Part shown: positions 50,656-61,237 of the stretch, piece after piece
Numbering within the stretch: position 1 is the first letter of the stretch
Layout: every line of letters starts with the position of its first letter
Made by a program: the position numbers and the translations under genes
NCBI RefSeq assembly: GCF_000165425.1
Contig: NW_001798969.1
Location: 19,022 to 83,021 of the forward strand
From: Paramecium tetraurelia
Lineage: Eukaryota; Ciliophora; Oligohymenophorea; Peniculida; Parameciidae
Direction of reading: 5' to 3'
Length of the DNA: 64,000 nucleotides
The notes under the pieces: generated by a model
Databases searched by the model: none
Told to the model about the DNA's origin: nothing
Seen by the model: only the letters and a program-made list of their open reading frames with translations

Positions 50656-51900
50656 ATGAAATTGCTTGTGTTGCTTTGCATTGTGACTCTCACATTTGCA
50701 GATTCAAGGATTGACTTTTTCAACAAGCTCAGTCAATCTGACTTCGGAAAAGACAATCTTACAAACAATTCAAGTTCAAGAGTACGTATTTATATTCAAT
50801 CCCCAGAAACAATGTTGAACGTGTGCTATAGTTTATCAGACAATTACAAGTGGACATTAATGCAGCACAAACCGAACACACTACCTACTTACAAAACAGA
50901 AATGGACAAATCACATAATACATTACTGAAGCTGATTAAGCTCTCGCTAAAGCTAAATAACAAAAGGCACAAGATGAGGCATAGCGTATACTTATTATCC
51001 TAATTTCCTAATAGTTCCTTTGAAGGAGGAGGAACTCAATGATAAGAGAGCACAAGGCGAAACCAAATTTGCTGAAAAATAAAGAAATTTAGATCGCATT
51101 GCTGCCCTTACTGCAGAAAGAGAAGAGACCAAAAAAGCCTATGATTAAAGAAGAACTGAAATCGTTGGTTTGTTGGCTGCATTGAATTAAGGCAAGAAAT
51201 TGATCCAATAAATAAAAACTGGGTCTGTCTTCACTCAATAAGAGATCTTCGCAGATATCGAACATCATCACAAGAAATTCGTTCAAAGATTCCCAGACAG
51301 AAGAGGCTTCAATTCCTTAGTTTCCTTGTCCCTTGCTATGGCTCAGGATTCCACCCTAAAATCTGATCAATCTGCATTAGAGAAAGTAGTCTAAGTCATT
51401 GAAGATTTGGCTGATAGTCTATTTTAACTGTACAAATTATATTCGACATCATTTTAGATAGAAACAAGAAATGGAAGCTGATGATGCCAGAGAAGCAGCA
51501 TTTTAATAAGCCATGTATGCATCAATTTCTATTATATAACAGTGCTCGACTTGAAATAGCTAATCAATCATTGGAAGGTGCTGTTGCCTACTTACACGCT
51601 CAGATCTTGAGATTAGAACAATCCCTCTTGGAATTGTAAAATGACATTGCCACTCAAGCTTAAGTAAATATTCTATTGTATTTTATTTAGATGGTCGTTA
51701 ACAAACAGAATGAAAAGGCTGACTGGTTGAACATTCAAAGAGATGAGACCAAATCCTACGGAAAGCAAACTGAGAATAGGTATGGCATTTGTAATTACTT
51801 TAGAAAATCCCAATTGGACTTGTTAGGAGAAACTGAAAATGTATTTAGCAAAGGCCCTTTGACACCTGAATAGCAATCGTTCTTATAACACTTAAAGTGA
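50656..51900 (+). CDS. trichocyst matrix protein precursor (one-base frame break in exon 1)
   Basis: An N-terminal signal peptide (MKLLVLLCIVTLTFA) is followed by FFNKLSQSDFG, then Gln/Glu/Ala-rich coiled-coil sequence typical of trichocyst matrix proteins, stored in crystalline secretory granules and processed by proteolysis: NNVERVLQFIRQLQVDINA, ELNDKRAQGETKFAEKQRNL, RRTEIVGLLAALNQGK and a C-terminal KGPLTPEQQSFLQHL. Six introns: the first ends before NNVERV; others are about 28, 28, 28, 27 and 24 nt. The summed exons are one base over 3n. Removing one A from the run at 50,748-50,751 gives FGKTILQTIQVQE, which joins exon 2 perfectly. The 360-aa corrected length fits the family. It is either an assembly error or a recently broken paralogue of this large gene family. 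Confidence 0.88.
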
Positions 51901-51909
51901 TTAATATAA

Positions 51910-53880
51910 ATGAAAATTAATAACAATAATAACAACGATACGTAAAATTCTTAGGCATAAAAGAATTTTAATCAATAGATCAAGCTAGAGGCAGATGATT
52001 TCAAGAGACAGTTCAAGTTTATAGACAAAGAGAAACTTTTCATGGAACTTCAAAATTACAAAATCGAAAACAACAATCTAAAAGAGGAGAACACCAAGTT
52101 ACGTACGCGCATACAACAGACCGAGGTAAGCCAACCACATATGCTCAGAAAGAGCTCCTCAATTATGAGAGACTCTGCGAGAACATGACCGAGTAGACAC
52201 CAAACAAGAAGAAGGCCAATGAGTTACTACTCATCCAACTCAAAAAACAGAACAAGGACCTCCAATAGTCACTCAAAGAACGTACAGTCTAAGTTGACCA
52301 CCTCAAAAAAAACACCAAAGTCACCAAATTTCAAGAGCTAGAGTGTGATCGCAAGGCCTATTTTGATGAAACCGTGCGTATGCGTAAACTTATAGAAGAG
52401 AGTTAATCATAATTCTAATCTATGTTGAGGTACATCATCCTTATCCCCTAATTTATAGTAAATACAATCAAAGTCTTCAACTTGAAAGTGAAGTTTAGAA
52501 GCTACTCAAAACAAATGAAAATCTGATTGCTGAAAATAAAGCACTCAATCAAAAGAGTCAGCAATCAGATGAAATGATGCGATAGCTCCAAGTATTTTGT
52601 CCATACATTTATTTAGCAATTGTACAAACTTAACCAATAGAAACAATAAACTTTGGACAAACATATCTAAGATCTAAAAAATCAAATAAAGAATTATAAA
52701 CAGACAAAACCAATCTTAAATAGACCATTAAATAGATGTAGGAAGCACAATACTAGCATCTTCAATAACCACAACCAAAACCAAAAAAAGACCCTACTCC
52801 TCGCCAACCCTAATTATCCAGTTTAATTTTAGATGAATTGAGATTCAAATTGATTTACCGAGCCATTACAGTCGAGTAATTCGCTGAAATGTTGGAAGGC
52901 TTGAAGTAACAAGCACGAGAATAGAATGTGACAGTTAAAGTCGATGATTTAAGACATATCTTTGCTCAGTAAATAAATTTATACTCATTATAATTAGAGA
53001 GCCATTTACATACACAGATCCAAACAAAGTACAATCCATATTAAACTCACTTAATGGTCATGGCAACCAGTTAGTAGAGAATTTGAAATCCCTGATTGGA
53101 AATTACAAGACTTTCATGAATTTTCCAACTTTCGATTTTGAATAAGCCCAAATTAAGATGAAGGCCCAATTGAAACAAAACGAGAAGAAGATACAAGAAT
53201 TTTGGAGCAAGCAAAAAATTAAAGGAGATGTTGTCACCAAATCAGATGTTCGAAAGATGTTAAACTCCCTTTCTTTGAATTGGCAGGAACCCGAGAATCT
53301 CTTCTATTTCCTATAAATATTTGAGAAATCAGGAGAAGACCTATAGCATATCCCAATAATTGATACTTATGACCCATTTACTATAGATGATCCATCGCAG
53401 TAAAACCCAATGACTGGACACTAGAATATGAGAATATCTGAAGAATCAGATGAGGAATTGTTTGACAAATAGAGTCAAGATTATTCGCTAGATGAGAATG
53501 CCGTCAAGAAGAAGAAAGAACAAGATCAGGGTATTGTATTCAGAGATGAGGGACATATTGTTTAGCAATAAGGACGGTAATAATAGGAGTTTGATAAAGA
53601 GGAAAATGGAGATGAGAATGAAAATTATGATGAAAATGAGAATTACAATGAAAATGAAGATGAAAATTAACATGAGGAGGAGGATCATTAATAGAGAGGT
53701 TCTGAATAAGATAATGGAGATGGGAATGATCACTATGAATAGGACGAATATGAGTAGAATGAATAGGATGGATAATAGGAGGGACATCAGGAAAACGAGC
53801 AAGAAGATTAGAATTAAGAAAATGAGAATAATAATCATGAAGAATAATAAAATGAATATGAAAATGAAGAATTTGATTGA
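51910..53880 (+). CDS. coiled-coil protein with acidic Asn/Glu-rich tail, about 621 aa
   Basis: Introns of 23, 29, 25 and 29 nt are supported. The remaining length is one base short of 3n, and the frame break lies at the A run 52,698-52,700; an extra A gives KNYKTDKTNLKQTIKQ in frame. The N-terminal 300 residues are coiled coil (FIDKEKLFMELQNYKIEN, ERLCENMTEQ). A helical region (LDELRFKLIYRAITVEQFAE, DVRKMLNSLSLNWQEPENL) could be calmodulin-like but lacks clear EF-hand loops. The last 130 residues (53,480-53,880) are extremely acidic, rich in Glu, Asn, Asp and Gln. Only 9 bp separate it from the trichocyst gene stop. A structural role is likely, without further evidence. Confidence 0.78.
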
Positions 53881-54074
53881 TTTATTTAAAAATAATATGA
53901 GTACGCATTTAATTTTAATTACGCATTCTTTTTTAATTAAATTATAATTATAAATAATGAAGTGCGCACTTCTTATTGATAAATACGCATTTATTAATAA
54001 TTTGTAAAATGTATGCGCACTCGAATGTTTACAAATACTAATTTGTGTATATTTGTTAATAATTAATTCAATCA
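53881..54074. promoter_or_regulatory. INO1 upstream region with palindrome and repeated ACGCATT/TGCGCAC motifs
   Basis: The 194 bp before the inositol-phosphate synthase gene contain a perfect 14-bp palindrome (GAAGTGCGCACTTC, 53,959-53,972), a second TGCGCAC at 54,014-54,020, and three copies of ACGCATT (53,903, 53,921, 53,985). GC-containing repeats are conspicuous in this AT-rich spacer. A transcription-factor site controlling INO1 is a reasonable guess; no ciliate factor for it is known to me. Confidence 0.45.
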
Positions 54075-55610
54075 ATGAAAGTCTAATCAACCACAACATA
54101 ATAAGATGATCACTTCTTAATCGCAGACTACGATTACAAGTCAACCAACATTGAAAAGAATGGAGACAAGTACATCGCAAAACCATAAATCACAAATTTC
54201 AAATTCAAGACTGACACTAGAATTCCAAAAGTAGGTGTTATGCTTGTCGGATGGGGTGGTAACAATGGAACAACCCTTACTGGAGGTATATTGGCCAACA
54301 AATTCAATATTACTTGGAATAGCAGAAGAGGAACTCATTAACCAAATTTCTATGGTTCGCTTACATAAAGCAGCGTCATTAAGATTGGTACATGCAATAC
54401 TGAAGAAGTATTTGTTCCATTCAAAGATGTGTTACCAATGGTCAATCCATGTGATATAGTATTTGGTGGATGGGATATCAGTTCATTGAATTTGGCTGAT
54501 GCTATGGGCAGAGCATAAGTTGTTGACTATGATTTGCAATAAAAATTGAGACCATATTTAGAGAAATTGGTTCCATTACCTTCAATCTATTATCCAGATT
54601 TCATAGCAGCTAACTAAGGTGATAGAGCAGACAATGTCATTCCAGGAAATAATAAATTAGAACATCTTAACATCATTAGAAAGAACATTGCAGATTTCAA
54701 ATAATAAAATAATTTGGATAAAGTAATCCTCTTATGGACAGCAAATACAGAGAGATTCTGTGTTGAAGACCCAAATGTTCATGGAACAGCCGAGAAATTA
54801 ATGAAATCCATTGAATCAAGTCATCCAGAAATTAGTGCATCAACAATCTTTGCATGTGCTGCTTGTTTAGAAGGATGCTCATTCATTAATGGATCACCAT
54901 AAAACACTATTGTTCCAGGAGTCATTGAATTAGCAGAAAAAGCTGGTGTCTTTGTTGCTGGAGATGATTTCAAGACTGGATAAACTAAATTTAAGACTTG
55001 TTTAGTTGAATATTTGGTTGGTGCTGGTATTAAACCAAAAGCCATCATCTCATATAACCATTTAGGAAACAATGATGGAAAGAACCTTTCATAAGAATCA
55101 TGCTTCAAAAGTAAGGAAAGAAGTAAGAAGACTTGTGTTGATGATATTTTGGAATCCAATAAAGTCTTATATCCCACAGAGGAGGAATTAAACATTGATC
55201 ACACTATTGTTATCAAGTATTGTCCAGAAACTGGAGATAGCAAGAAGGCTATGGATGAATACATTGCTGAGATCTTCTTGGGAGGAAGATAAACCTTTGC
55301 AGTTTACAATGTTTGTGAAGATTCCTTATTGGCTGCTCCATTGATTATGGATCTCTTATTGTTATGCGAGTTATTCGAAAGAATCCAATTCTCAAAGGAT
55401 TCCTCTGAATTCCAAAGATTTGATACAGTGTTGTCTTGGTTGAGTTACTTGATGAAGGCACCAAAATCAGAGAGTGGAATCACCACTATCAATGCTTTGT
55501 CAAGATAGAGAGCTATGCTTGAGAATCTAGTTAAAGTATGTGCAGGATTGACAGTTGATGACAATCTTAGATTGGAAGTTAGATATGGTGCTAGTAGATT
55601 TTAATAATGA
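54075..55610 (+). CDS. INO1: inositol-3-phosphate synthase, 511 aa
   Basis: A single exon of exactly 512 codons. The enzyme converts glucose 6-phosphate to 1D-myo-inositol 3-phosphate with NAD and is the first step of inositol synthesis. Signatures: NAD-binding [14 protein letters not shown] (about residues 57-70), [48 protein letters not shown] (about 325) and [18 protein letters not shown]. Length equals the eukaryotic norm of about 510. Codons look well expressed. The product feeds inositol lipids, the substrate pool of the nearby PI4K, although physical proximity alone proves nothing. Confidence 0.97.
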
Positions 55611-55680
55611 TTTTTTAACTACATTTTGTTTATATCAAGTGAATTAATATATAATCAAATTGATTTAAATTCTCTCAAAA

Positions 55681-56110
55681 ATGAAAATAATTGATGATAT
55701 CAAATAGTAAGTAGAGAAGGAAATGAAAAAGTTTGATCCTAGATTGGCAGAAAAGAAGTATATGAAGATTACTTAATCAATTAAGGATTTGTTTCTTAAG
55801 GCAGTTGTTAGTGAAAAATAAACCATTAAAGCTGTATTTACCAATTTGAAACAAGGCTGCCCACTCTATTGGTATCAATTACTCTTCAGCCAAAGCCATA
55901 TGGGCTGAATTCAGAGCCAAACAAAAAATGAAGAAGAACAAAAAGGTTGATGGACATGACAAGCAAGCCTCCAGAGAAGTTGTGAAAAGATGTCAATACA
56001 AAATACTAAATGGGTGTAATAAGATTAAGAAATTATTCATGGAAATCAAATCTTCTGTTGCATAGCGTTTGAATTCTACATACATGATTTCCTTGGAGCA
56101 GCATATATGA
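55681..56110 (+). CDS. 135-aa helix-turn-helix protein
   Basis: Two exons with a 22-nt intron (55,834-55,855), 136 codons. Splicing joins EKQTIKA to AAHSIGINYSSAKAIWAEFR, a helix-turn-helix of the homeodomain-like/transposase type (recognition helix SSAKAIWAEF). A basic segment follows (KQKMKKNKKVDGHDKQ) and a short helical tail. It is probably a small sequence-specific DNA-binding protein of a family expanded in Paramecium. The next gene begins 15 bp downstream. Confidence 0.78.
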
Positions 56111-56125
56111 ATATTATTAATTAAA

Positions 56126-56468
56126 ATGAGCGGAAATATTAGAGTTAACTAGTATATTTCCATAATAAAATATTCAAAGTCCCAGTACTCTCAAATGTAG
56201 AGGATTGCAAACCGATATTCATACTCTCAAAATGCTAATGCAACATTCCGTTGATGATTGGCTAATTATGCACAATTTATAAAACTCCCTCTTTACAGTT
56301 GGGATAAAGTCACATGCACTCGTTAACATAGAATTAAGTTAAATAGTAACCATAATTTCAGAAACTTATACTCAGATACGATTAACCAAATTCAAACCAA
56401 ACCTATAATATTAGAACATTAATCTTAAACATCCTATTTAGTTAATAAAACTAACTTAATAAATGTGA
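56126..56468 (+). CDS. 104-aa hypothetical protein
   Basis: Two exons with a 28-nt intron (56,152-56,179), exactly 105 codons. The product begins MSGNIRVNYPSTLKCRG and continues with well-ordered hydrophobic alternation (MLMQHSVDDWLIMHNLQNSL, ALVNIELSQIVTIISETYTQ), ending in LIKLTQQM. No family is recognised. Two other frames of the same strand are also open across this segment because only TGA terminates, so the choice rests on sequence quality and the intron. Confidence 0.55.
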
Positions 56469-56627
56469 GAATATTGAAGTAGTTCATTTTCACTTTGCAT
56501 GTATGGAACAAAGCAATAGATTTTGAATGGATAATTTTTAAGGAAAATCACTGCAAATGAACCCTATATAAATCCTCTTTTTGTAATAATAATATAATAT
56601 AATTTAATTTTATATTTATATATAAAT

Positions 56628-57303
56628 ATGGAAGAAATGAAATTTTCACATAGATCTTAATCATTAACTGATTTTTAAAGTGAAATTTACACTAGATTCC
56701 TCGATATGCACGAAGAATTGTCCAAATCTTCTAAAAACATCAACTATCTCATCAACCACAGTCTTAAACAATTAGAAAGCAATCAACAGGAGGCTAGATT
56801 TAGTTTTTCTGCAAACTCTTAAAATCAACAAGAACTAAATTCTTTTGAAGAAATGGTAATTGAAGAAGACTTGGATTTGGAAACTCAACCTTCTAATAAT
56901 GAAAGAGAATAAATTTTAGAAAATAAAATTAAAATCTACGAATCTGCTCTTAATACATTTTAACATGAAAACTTCAAAAAAGATCAAGAAATTATCAGAC
57001 TCACAAATTAGTAATGATTCTATCAATAACTATAGATTAAATGATTAAAATATATAGCACACTATTTAAAATCCAGATGAAATTTATTAAGAATAAAGTG
57101 TTATTAGACAGCAATTACAGATCCTTGATAAATAATAAGACTATTAATAAGAATAGAAAGACCTTCACAAAAAAATGAGAGAATGGGAGGACATAATCAT
57201 TAAGCAATAGACCCTAATAAATTCCCAGAAACTGGAAATTAATCGATTAAAAAATATAAATTCATATTTGCATAAGTCTATTGAAAAACTATAAACATTT
57301 TGA
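56628..57303 (+). CDS. 216-aa coiled-coil protein
   Basis: Two exons with a 25-nt intron (57,011-57,035), 217 codons. It is mostly helical and polar, with coiled-coil stretches (RFLDMHEELSKSSKNINYLI, KDLHKKMREWEDIIIKQQ) and an acidic middle (FEEMVIEEDLDLETQ). No known domain. Its stop is 28 bp from the stop of the convergent AP-4 mu gene. Confidence 0.8.
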
Positions 57304-57331
57304 AAATATGATTATGCATATTAATTTAATT

Positions 57332-58782
57332 TCAGATTCTACATACATAGGAACTACTCTATGTAATATACCTCACCCATCTATGAGGATTGGTAGTATT
57401 GCCTCTCTCCTCAATTCTCAAGTATTTGATTTGCAATCTGCTTACATTAAACATAGGTATTTCAAAGTTCATTGCAATAGGACCAATCTCTTTTCTTGCA
57501 GTGTGAGCAGTCTAAGTCGCCTATAGAGTCAATTTAATCTTAAAATATGTAAATATTTATTAATACTTTTAATGATCTTTCCTAACCACCACAAAGTTTC
57601 TTGATCTACCATTCGACCATCTTTTTATTTGAATCATATTCAGCAGTCTCCAATTAAGCATTCTTAACTAATTCAGGATAGGCATTTGCAGTTTGTTTTG
57701 GAATGGGAATTCGAACATTTGCATAAGATGCAATTATTTTGGCATCAAAGCAGGCTTTCAATTTTATAGTAACTTCGATTTTAGATGAGGAAACCTCTTC
57801 AATGATGGGAAACAGTCTAAAAGGAGCAGCATAATCTCCACTTATACGATAATTCATAACAACGAATTAACCATCAGGAGGTTGTATACGCAAGGTTTTA
57901 TTCATATCCAATTCATTTGCATTAACACACTCATGGAAATTGCAATCATCCTTTATATTGTTATTAATTAATATATACCAAGGTGACTCCAGCTGAATAT
58001 TACCCTTGTTATCTTCCAATTTGAAGATCTTCATTCAATGCCAATTTTAGAGGTGGATTTCCTTATAAAAATGATGTCATTTGTATCTATTATATTGATA
58101 AGATAGATTACACATCCTTCAATACTCTAATTGATAACATATGCACTAGAATTAAAGAGAACATTGAGTTTTTCATAAATATCAACAAAAATTTCATTTG
58201 CTTAATTTTTGTTTAATACCGATCGCTAGACTGCTTGACTTCCAATGGTGTTTGGAACAAAAATGTTGAACGTTTGAATCTTTGGTCTCAGGGAATTCAT
58301 GACTGAATCAGGTTAAGGCTGAATTGGGTCATTCACAATGAGTGGTTTGATTTATTCTGTAGCCATGAGTTGAGGGTAGCCAAAATCAAATGATTCATCT
58401 AGAATCTATGAAAAATAGGATATTGTTGACCTCGTAGATCAGGATGAAATTCTTTCTAAGGACTTCTTCATTGATGACTCCACAAAAATCTTTGATCTCT
58501 TTTGCTAATCGATCCAATAATTCTAATGACATAGCTGGTTGTAAGTTGAATCTGGATGTGCCAACAATGTACAATCCTAAATTAAAGTATGAGAAGAGAA
58601 CCTCCTCTTTTGATATGAGCAAATTGGATGCAATCTACAGTAAATAAAGGATTGGCATCTCCTGAGTAGGTTTTAGCTTATCTGAAGAAGGTTTCAGGTG
58701 TGGATTTAGGTAAATCCGATCTGAAATCCCGATTGATAATGGTGTCACCTCTGGGAGAGAGAATGAATATTTATGAAAACAT
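57332..58782 (-). CDS. AP4M1: AP-4 complex mu subunit (adaptor medium chain), 439 aa
   Basis: Six exons; introns at 58,577-58,601, 58,406-58,430, 58,087-58,111, 57,951-57,978 and 57,539-57,566 leave exactly 440 codons. The N-terminal longin-like domain (MFSQIFILSPRGDTIINRDF; GGLYIVGTSRFN; NFILIYEILDESFDFGYPQ) is followed by the mu homology domain (NEIFVDIYEKLNVLFNSSAY; GCIQMTSFLQGNPPLKLALN; APFRLFPIIEEV; NVRIPIPKQTANAYPELV; GPIAMNFEIPMFNVSRLQI; RWVRYITQSSSYVCRI). The C-terminus matches mu-4 better than mu-1, mu-2 or mu-3. The protein recognises tyrosine-based cargo signals in trans-Golgi or endosomal transport. Two introns begin GTT or GTC rather than the usual GTA. Length matches the family (about 450). 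Confidence 0.93.
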
Positions 58783-58809
58783 TATTATATATATTTTATT
58801 TATGATGGA

Positions 58810-59680
58810 TCAAGCTCTTGCAAGGAATTCTTGTACATTATGAACTTCATTGATCTTCTTTAAGGCATTTTTAAATGCACTTCTGTCAACCAATCTGTCA
58901 TCAAACACATATTTGATTCTCTTTTCTCTACAAAGAACAGGAAGCCACAAATTTGTGTATCCGAAGAGCACTCCTTCAAGAACAAAACGTTTCAATTGTG
59001 AGTCTTAAGCAGTCAACACAGCCCATGTATTGCTTAATTTGAATGAGTGTTTAACTTGATCCAAATAATCGAATTACACAGTTTCCCAACCATGGTAATC
59101 AATTGGCTGTAATTCCCAAAGAAATTCCTTACTCTTGATGCCAGTGAAAAATTATGACCAAAATCCAGCATCTTTATGGTCTTACAAACTAACGACTACA
59201 TCCACGATGTTCTAAGTGGATAAATACTTAGCATTTCGTGATAAGTTTGACAATAAGATGTCTTTGTTCACATCTTTTAATAAGGCATTATTTTAAATCA
59301 CATACAATAATTGAGCGCTTGTCTCCACTTCCTATCCCCAGTTGTTATTTTGAATGAAGCCAATTGCCTCTTTAGCACATTGAGCTGAAAATTGATAATT
59401 CAATTATGCTTCATCCTTCAAAGCATCTACTGTATTAAATTATTAAGCTTCATAGGTTAATGCACTTGCTATTTGAGCTAATGAGAATGCTGTTAATTCA
59501 TGTCCTAATATCAAAATTATTTCTAATACCCTATGGTAATCCAGTATATCTATAAGAAGGATTGTAAAAGAGGTTTGCAGAATTAAAAGTCCATCTTGCT
59601 GGATTAATTATTAGTTTGTTAGCACTTGCAAATACTGAGGCACTCACAAACTTCGAATAATTTTTAAATAATCCTGACAT
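58810..59680 (-). CDS. 281-aa conserved-looking protein, possibly mitochondrial
   Basis: Two exons with a 25-nt intron (59,505-59,529), 282 codons. The N-terminus (MSGLFKNYSKFVSASVFASA, then NKLIINPARW) has few acidic residues and Lys, Arg, Ser and Ala spaced as in a mitochondrial presequence. The body is helical (ETSAQLLYVIQNNALLKDVN, NAKYLSTQNIVDVVVSLQDH) and the C-terminus contains FGYTNLWLPVLCREKRIKYV. Codon quality suggests good expression. No family is recognised; a ciliate-specific mitochondrial component is one possibility. Only 27 bp separate its stop from the AP-4 mu start. Confidence 0.78.
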
Positions 59681-60197
59681 TTATATTTATTTATTAAATT
59701 TTATATCATACATCCTTAATCAAATTCACAATCTCACCTATTATCTTATGTTAATCTTCCTTATTGTTCCAAGTCAGTATCAATATGTACGCACTCATGC
59801 TCATAGATGTATTTTATACTAAGAGATTTTGTTAAATTTCCTATTTCTAATCATTTTGACAAGAAAGAGAATCTAATCATGTTCATATCATTTTATTGAG
59901 ATAAAGGCTATACTTTAAATAATGTTAATATCATTACAAAAACTTTTGTGAATTTTTAAACATATTTATAATCTAAATCTTATAACATTCTAAACATATC
60001 AAAATATCTAGTTCCAAATTATCAAATTTAGGATTTGATTAATCATTTAGACAAAATTAGTTATTAAATACTAGAATATATAAAGAGAGAAAAAGAATAG
60101 ATTTAAATAAGATCTTATGTTGATCCTAGATTTATTTGAATATGTTAAATATTATTTAAATTCTAATTTATAATATACTATAATTTATGCATTCTTG
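59681..60197. other. intergenic region
   Basis: 517 bp of AT-rich sequence between the promoter side of the 281-aa gene and the 3' end of the eL21 gene. No coding frame or structured RNA was recognised. Confidence 0.5.
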
Positions 60198-60697
60198 TCA
60201 GATAATTTCAACAAAAGCTTTTGGATGTTGGAATACTGTTGCAGCAGGCTTAACAATTTCTGCTCCTCTTGGTAAAACAGGTTATCTTTTGGTGGAAATG
60301 TGTTATTTCTTTTTATTAGCTTCTGTCTTCTTTTTATCGTTCTCTTAAACTCTTTTGACAAATTCTTCTCTGCATTTTGATGGTCTCAAGTGATCAGCTC
60401 TCACATGAAATCTCTTCTCTACATATCTGCCTCTGACTCTTCTTTGTAATGAAACACCAATTCCTCTAGGATTCACATTGAAGACTCTTGCTGTTCTTCC
60501 ATGATAATACTAGAAGGGTACACCTTTGTGTTATGCACCATCAACTAAGATGTCAACAAAGTCACCTATGATTAAGATTGATAGCAACCTCTTTTGAATG
60601 TTTAGAGTGTTTTACGGATACTGATATTACCATGACCTCTGAATGGCTTTGCAAATTTGCTTCTTGTTCCCTTCTTCAATCCGTAACTATGAGTCAT
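60198..60697 (-). CDS. RPL21: 60S ribosomal protein eL21, 158 aa
   Basis: Two exons with a 23-nt intron (60,566-60,588), 159 codons. The family is recognised by GLKKGTRSKFAKPFRGHG, GDFVDILVDGAQHKGVPF, YYHGRTARVFNVNPRGIGV, KRFHVRADHLRPSKCREEF and KRVQENDKKKTEANKKK, ending in QPVLPRGAEIVKPAA. Length equals eukaryotic eL21 (160). It is a component of the large cytosolic ribosomal subunit. The intron begins GTTG and its removal restores FKRGDFVDI. It diverges from the msrB gene with 61 bp between starts. Confidence 0.96.
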
Positions 60698-60758
60698 TTA
60701 TTCAAGATTTAAAAACTTTTAAAATTAAAAACTTATGCGTGCAATATTACATAAATTA

Positions 60759-61215
60759 ATGTAATAACCTTTTGCTACCTTCTCAAAATAAGAACTCAAA
60801 AAAAGACTTAGTGACATATAATACAGAGTAACCCAAGAGGCAGGTACAATATCAATTTATTCTCTAGATACCGAACCACCTTTCAAGAATGAATATTACA
60901 AATCCAAAGATCCTGGAGAATACTTCTGCATTGTTTGTGGAGATAAATTGTTTGGAGCTTAACACAAATACAACTCTGGATGTGGATGGCCCGCTTTTTG
61001 GGGCTCTTATGACTCAAAAAATATAAAAGAGATTAGGTATATTCTTAAAATTATTTCATAGTGATTTCAGCCATGGAATGAATAGAATTGAAGTTAGATG
61101 CCAGAAATGCAATGCTCATTTGGGACACAAGTTTGATGATGGCCCAGCAGAACACGGAGGCATCAGATATTGTATTAACTCTGCTTCCTTATAATTTAAA
61201 AAGGAAAATAAATGA
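60759..61215 (+). CDS. msrB: peptide-methionine (R)-S-oxide reductase B, 143 aa
   Basis: Two exons with a 25-nt intron (61,037-61,061), 144 codons. The enzyme reduces methionine-R-sulfoxide in proteins. Two CxxC zinc-binding pairs ([10 protein letters not shown] and [17 protein letters not shown]), [10 protein letters not shown] in the middle, and the catalytic Cys in [14 protein letters not shown]. The N-terminus (MQQPFATFSKQELKKRL) lacks a targeting signal, so it is probably cytosolic. The catalytic residue is cysteine, not selenocysteine. Length is typical for MsrB. Confidence 0.95.
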
Positions 61216-61237
61216 CTTATTATGAATCAATAATCAT

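Noticed and set aside
53488-54186. Long minus-strand hydrophobic open frame
   Set aside because: It is the reverse complement of the acidic Asn/Glu tail; GAA/AAT repeats give Phe/Ile/Leu on the other strand.
57281-57526. Plus-strand gene at the end of the 216-aa coiled-coil gene
   Set aside because: It is antisense to the last exons of AP-4 mu, which are strongly supported by conserved residues.
60759-61215. MsrB as a selenoprotein
   Set aside because: The catalytic codon in RYCINS is TGT (Cys) and no in-frame TGA precedes the terminator.
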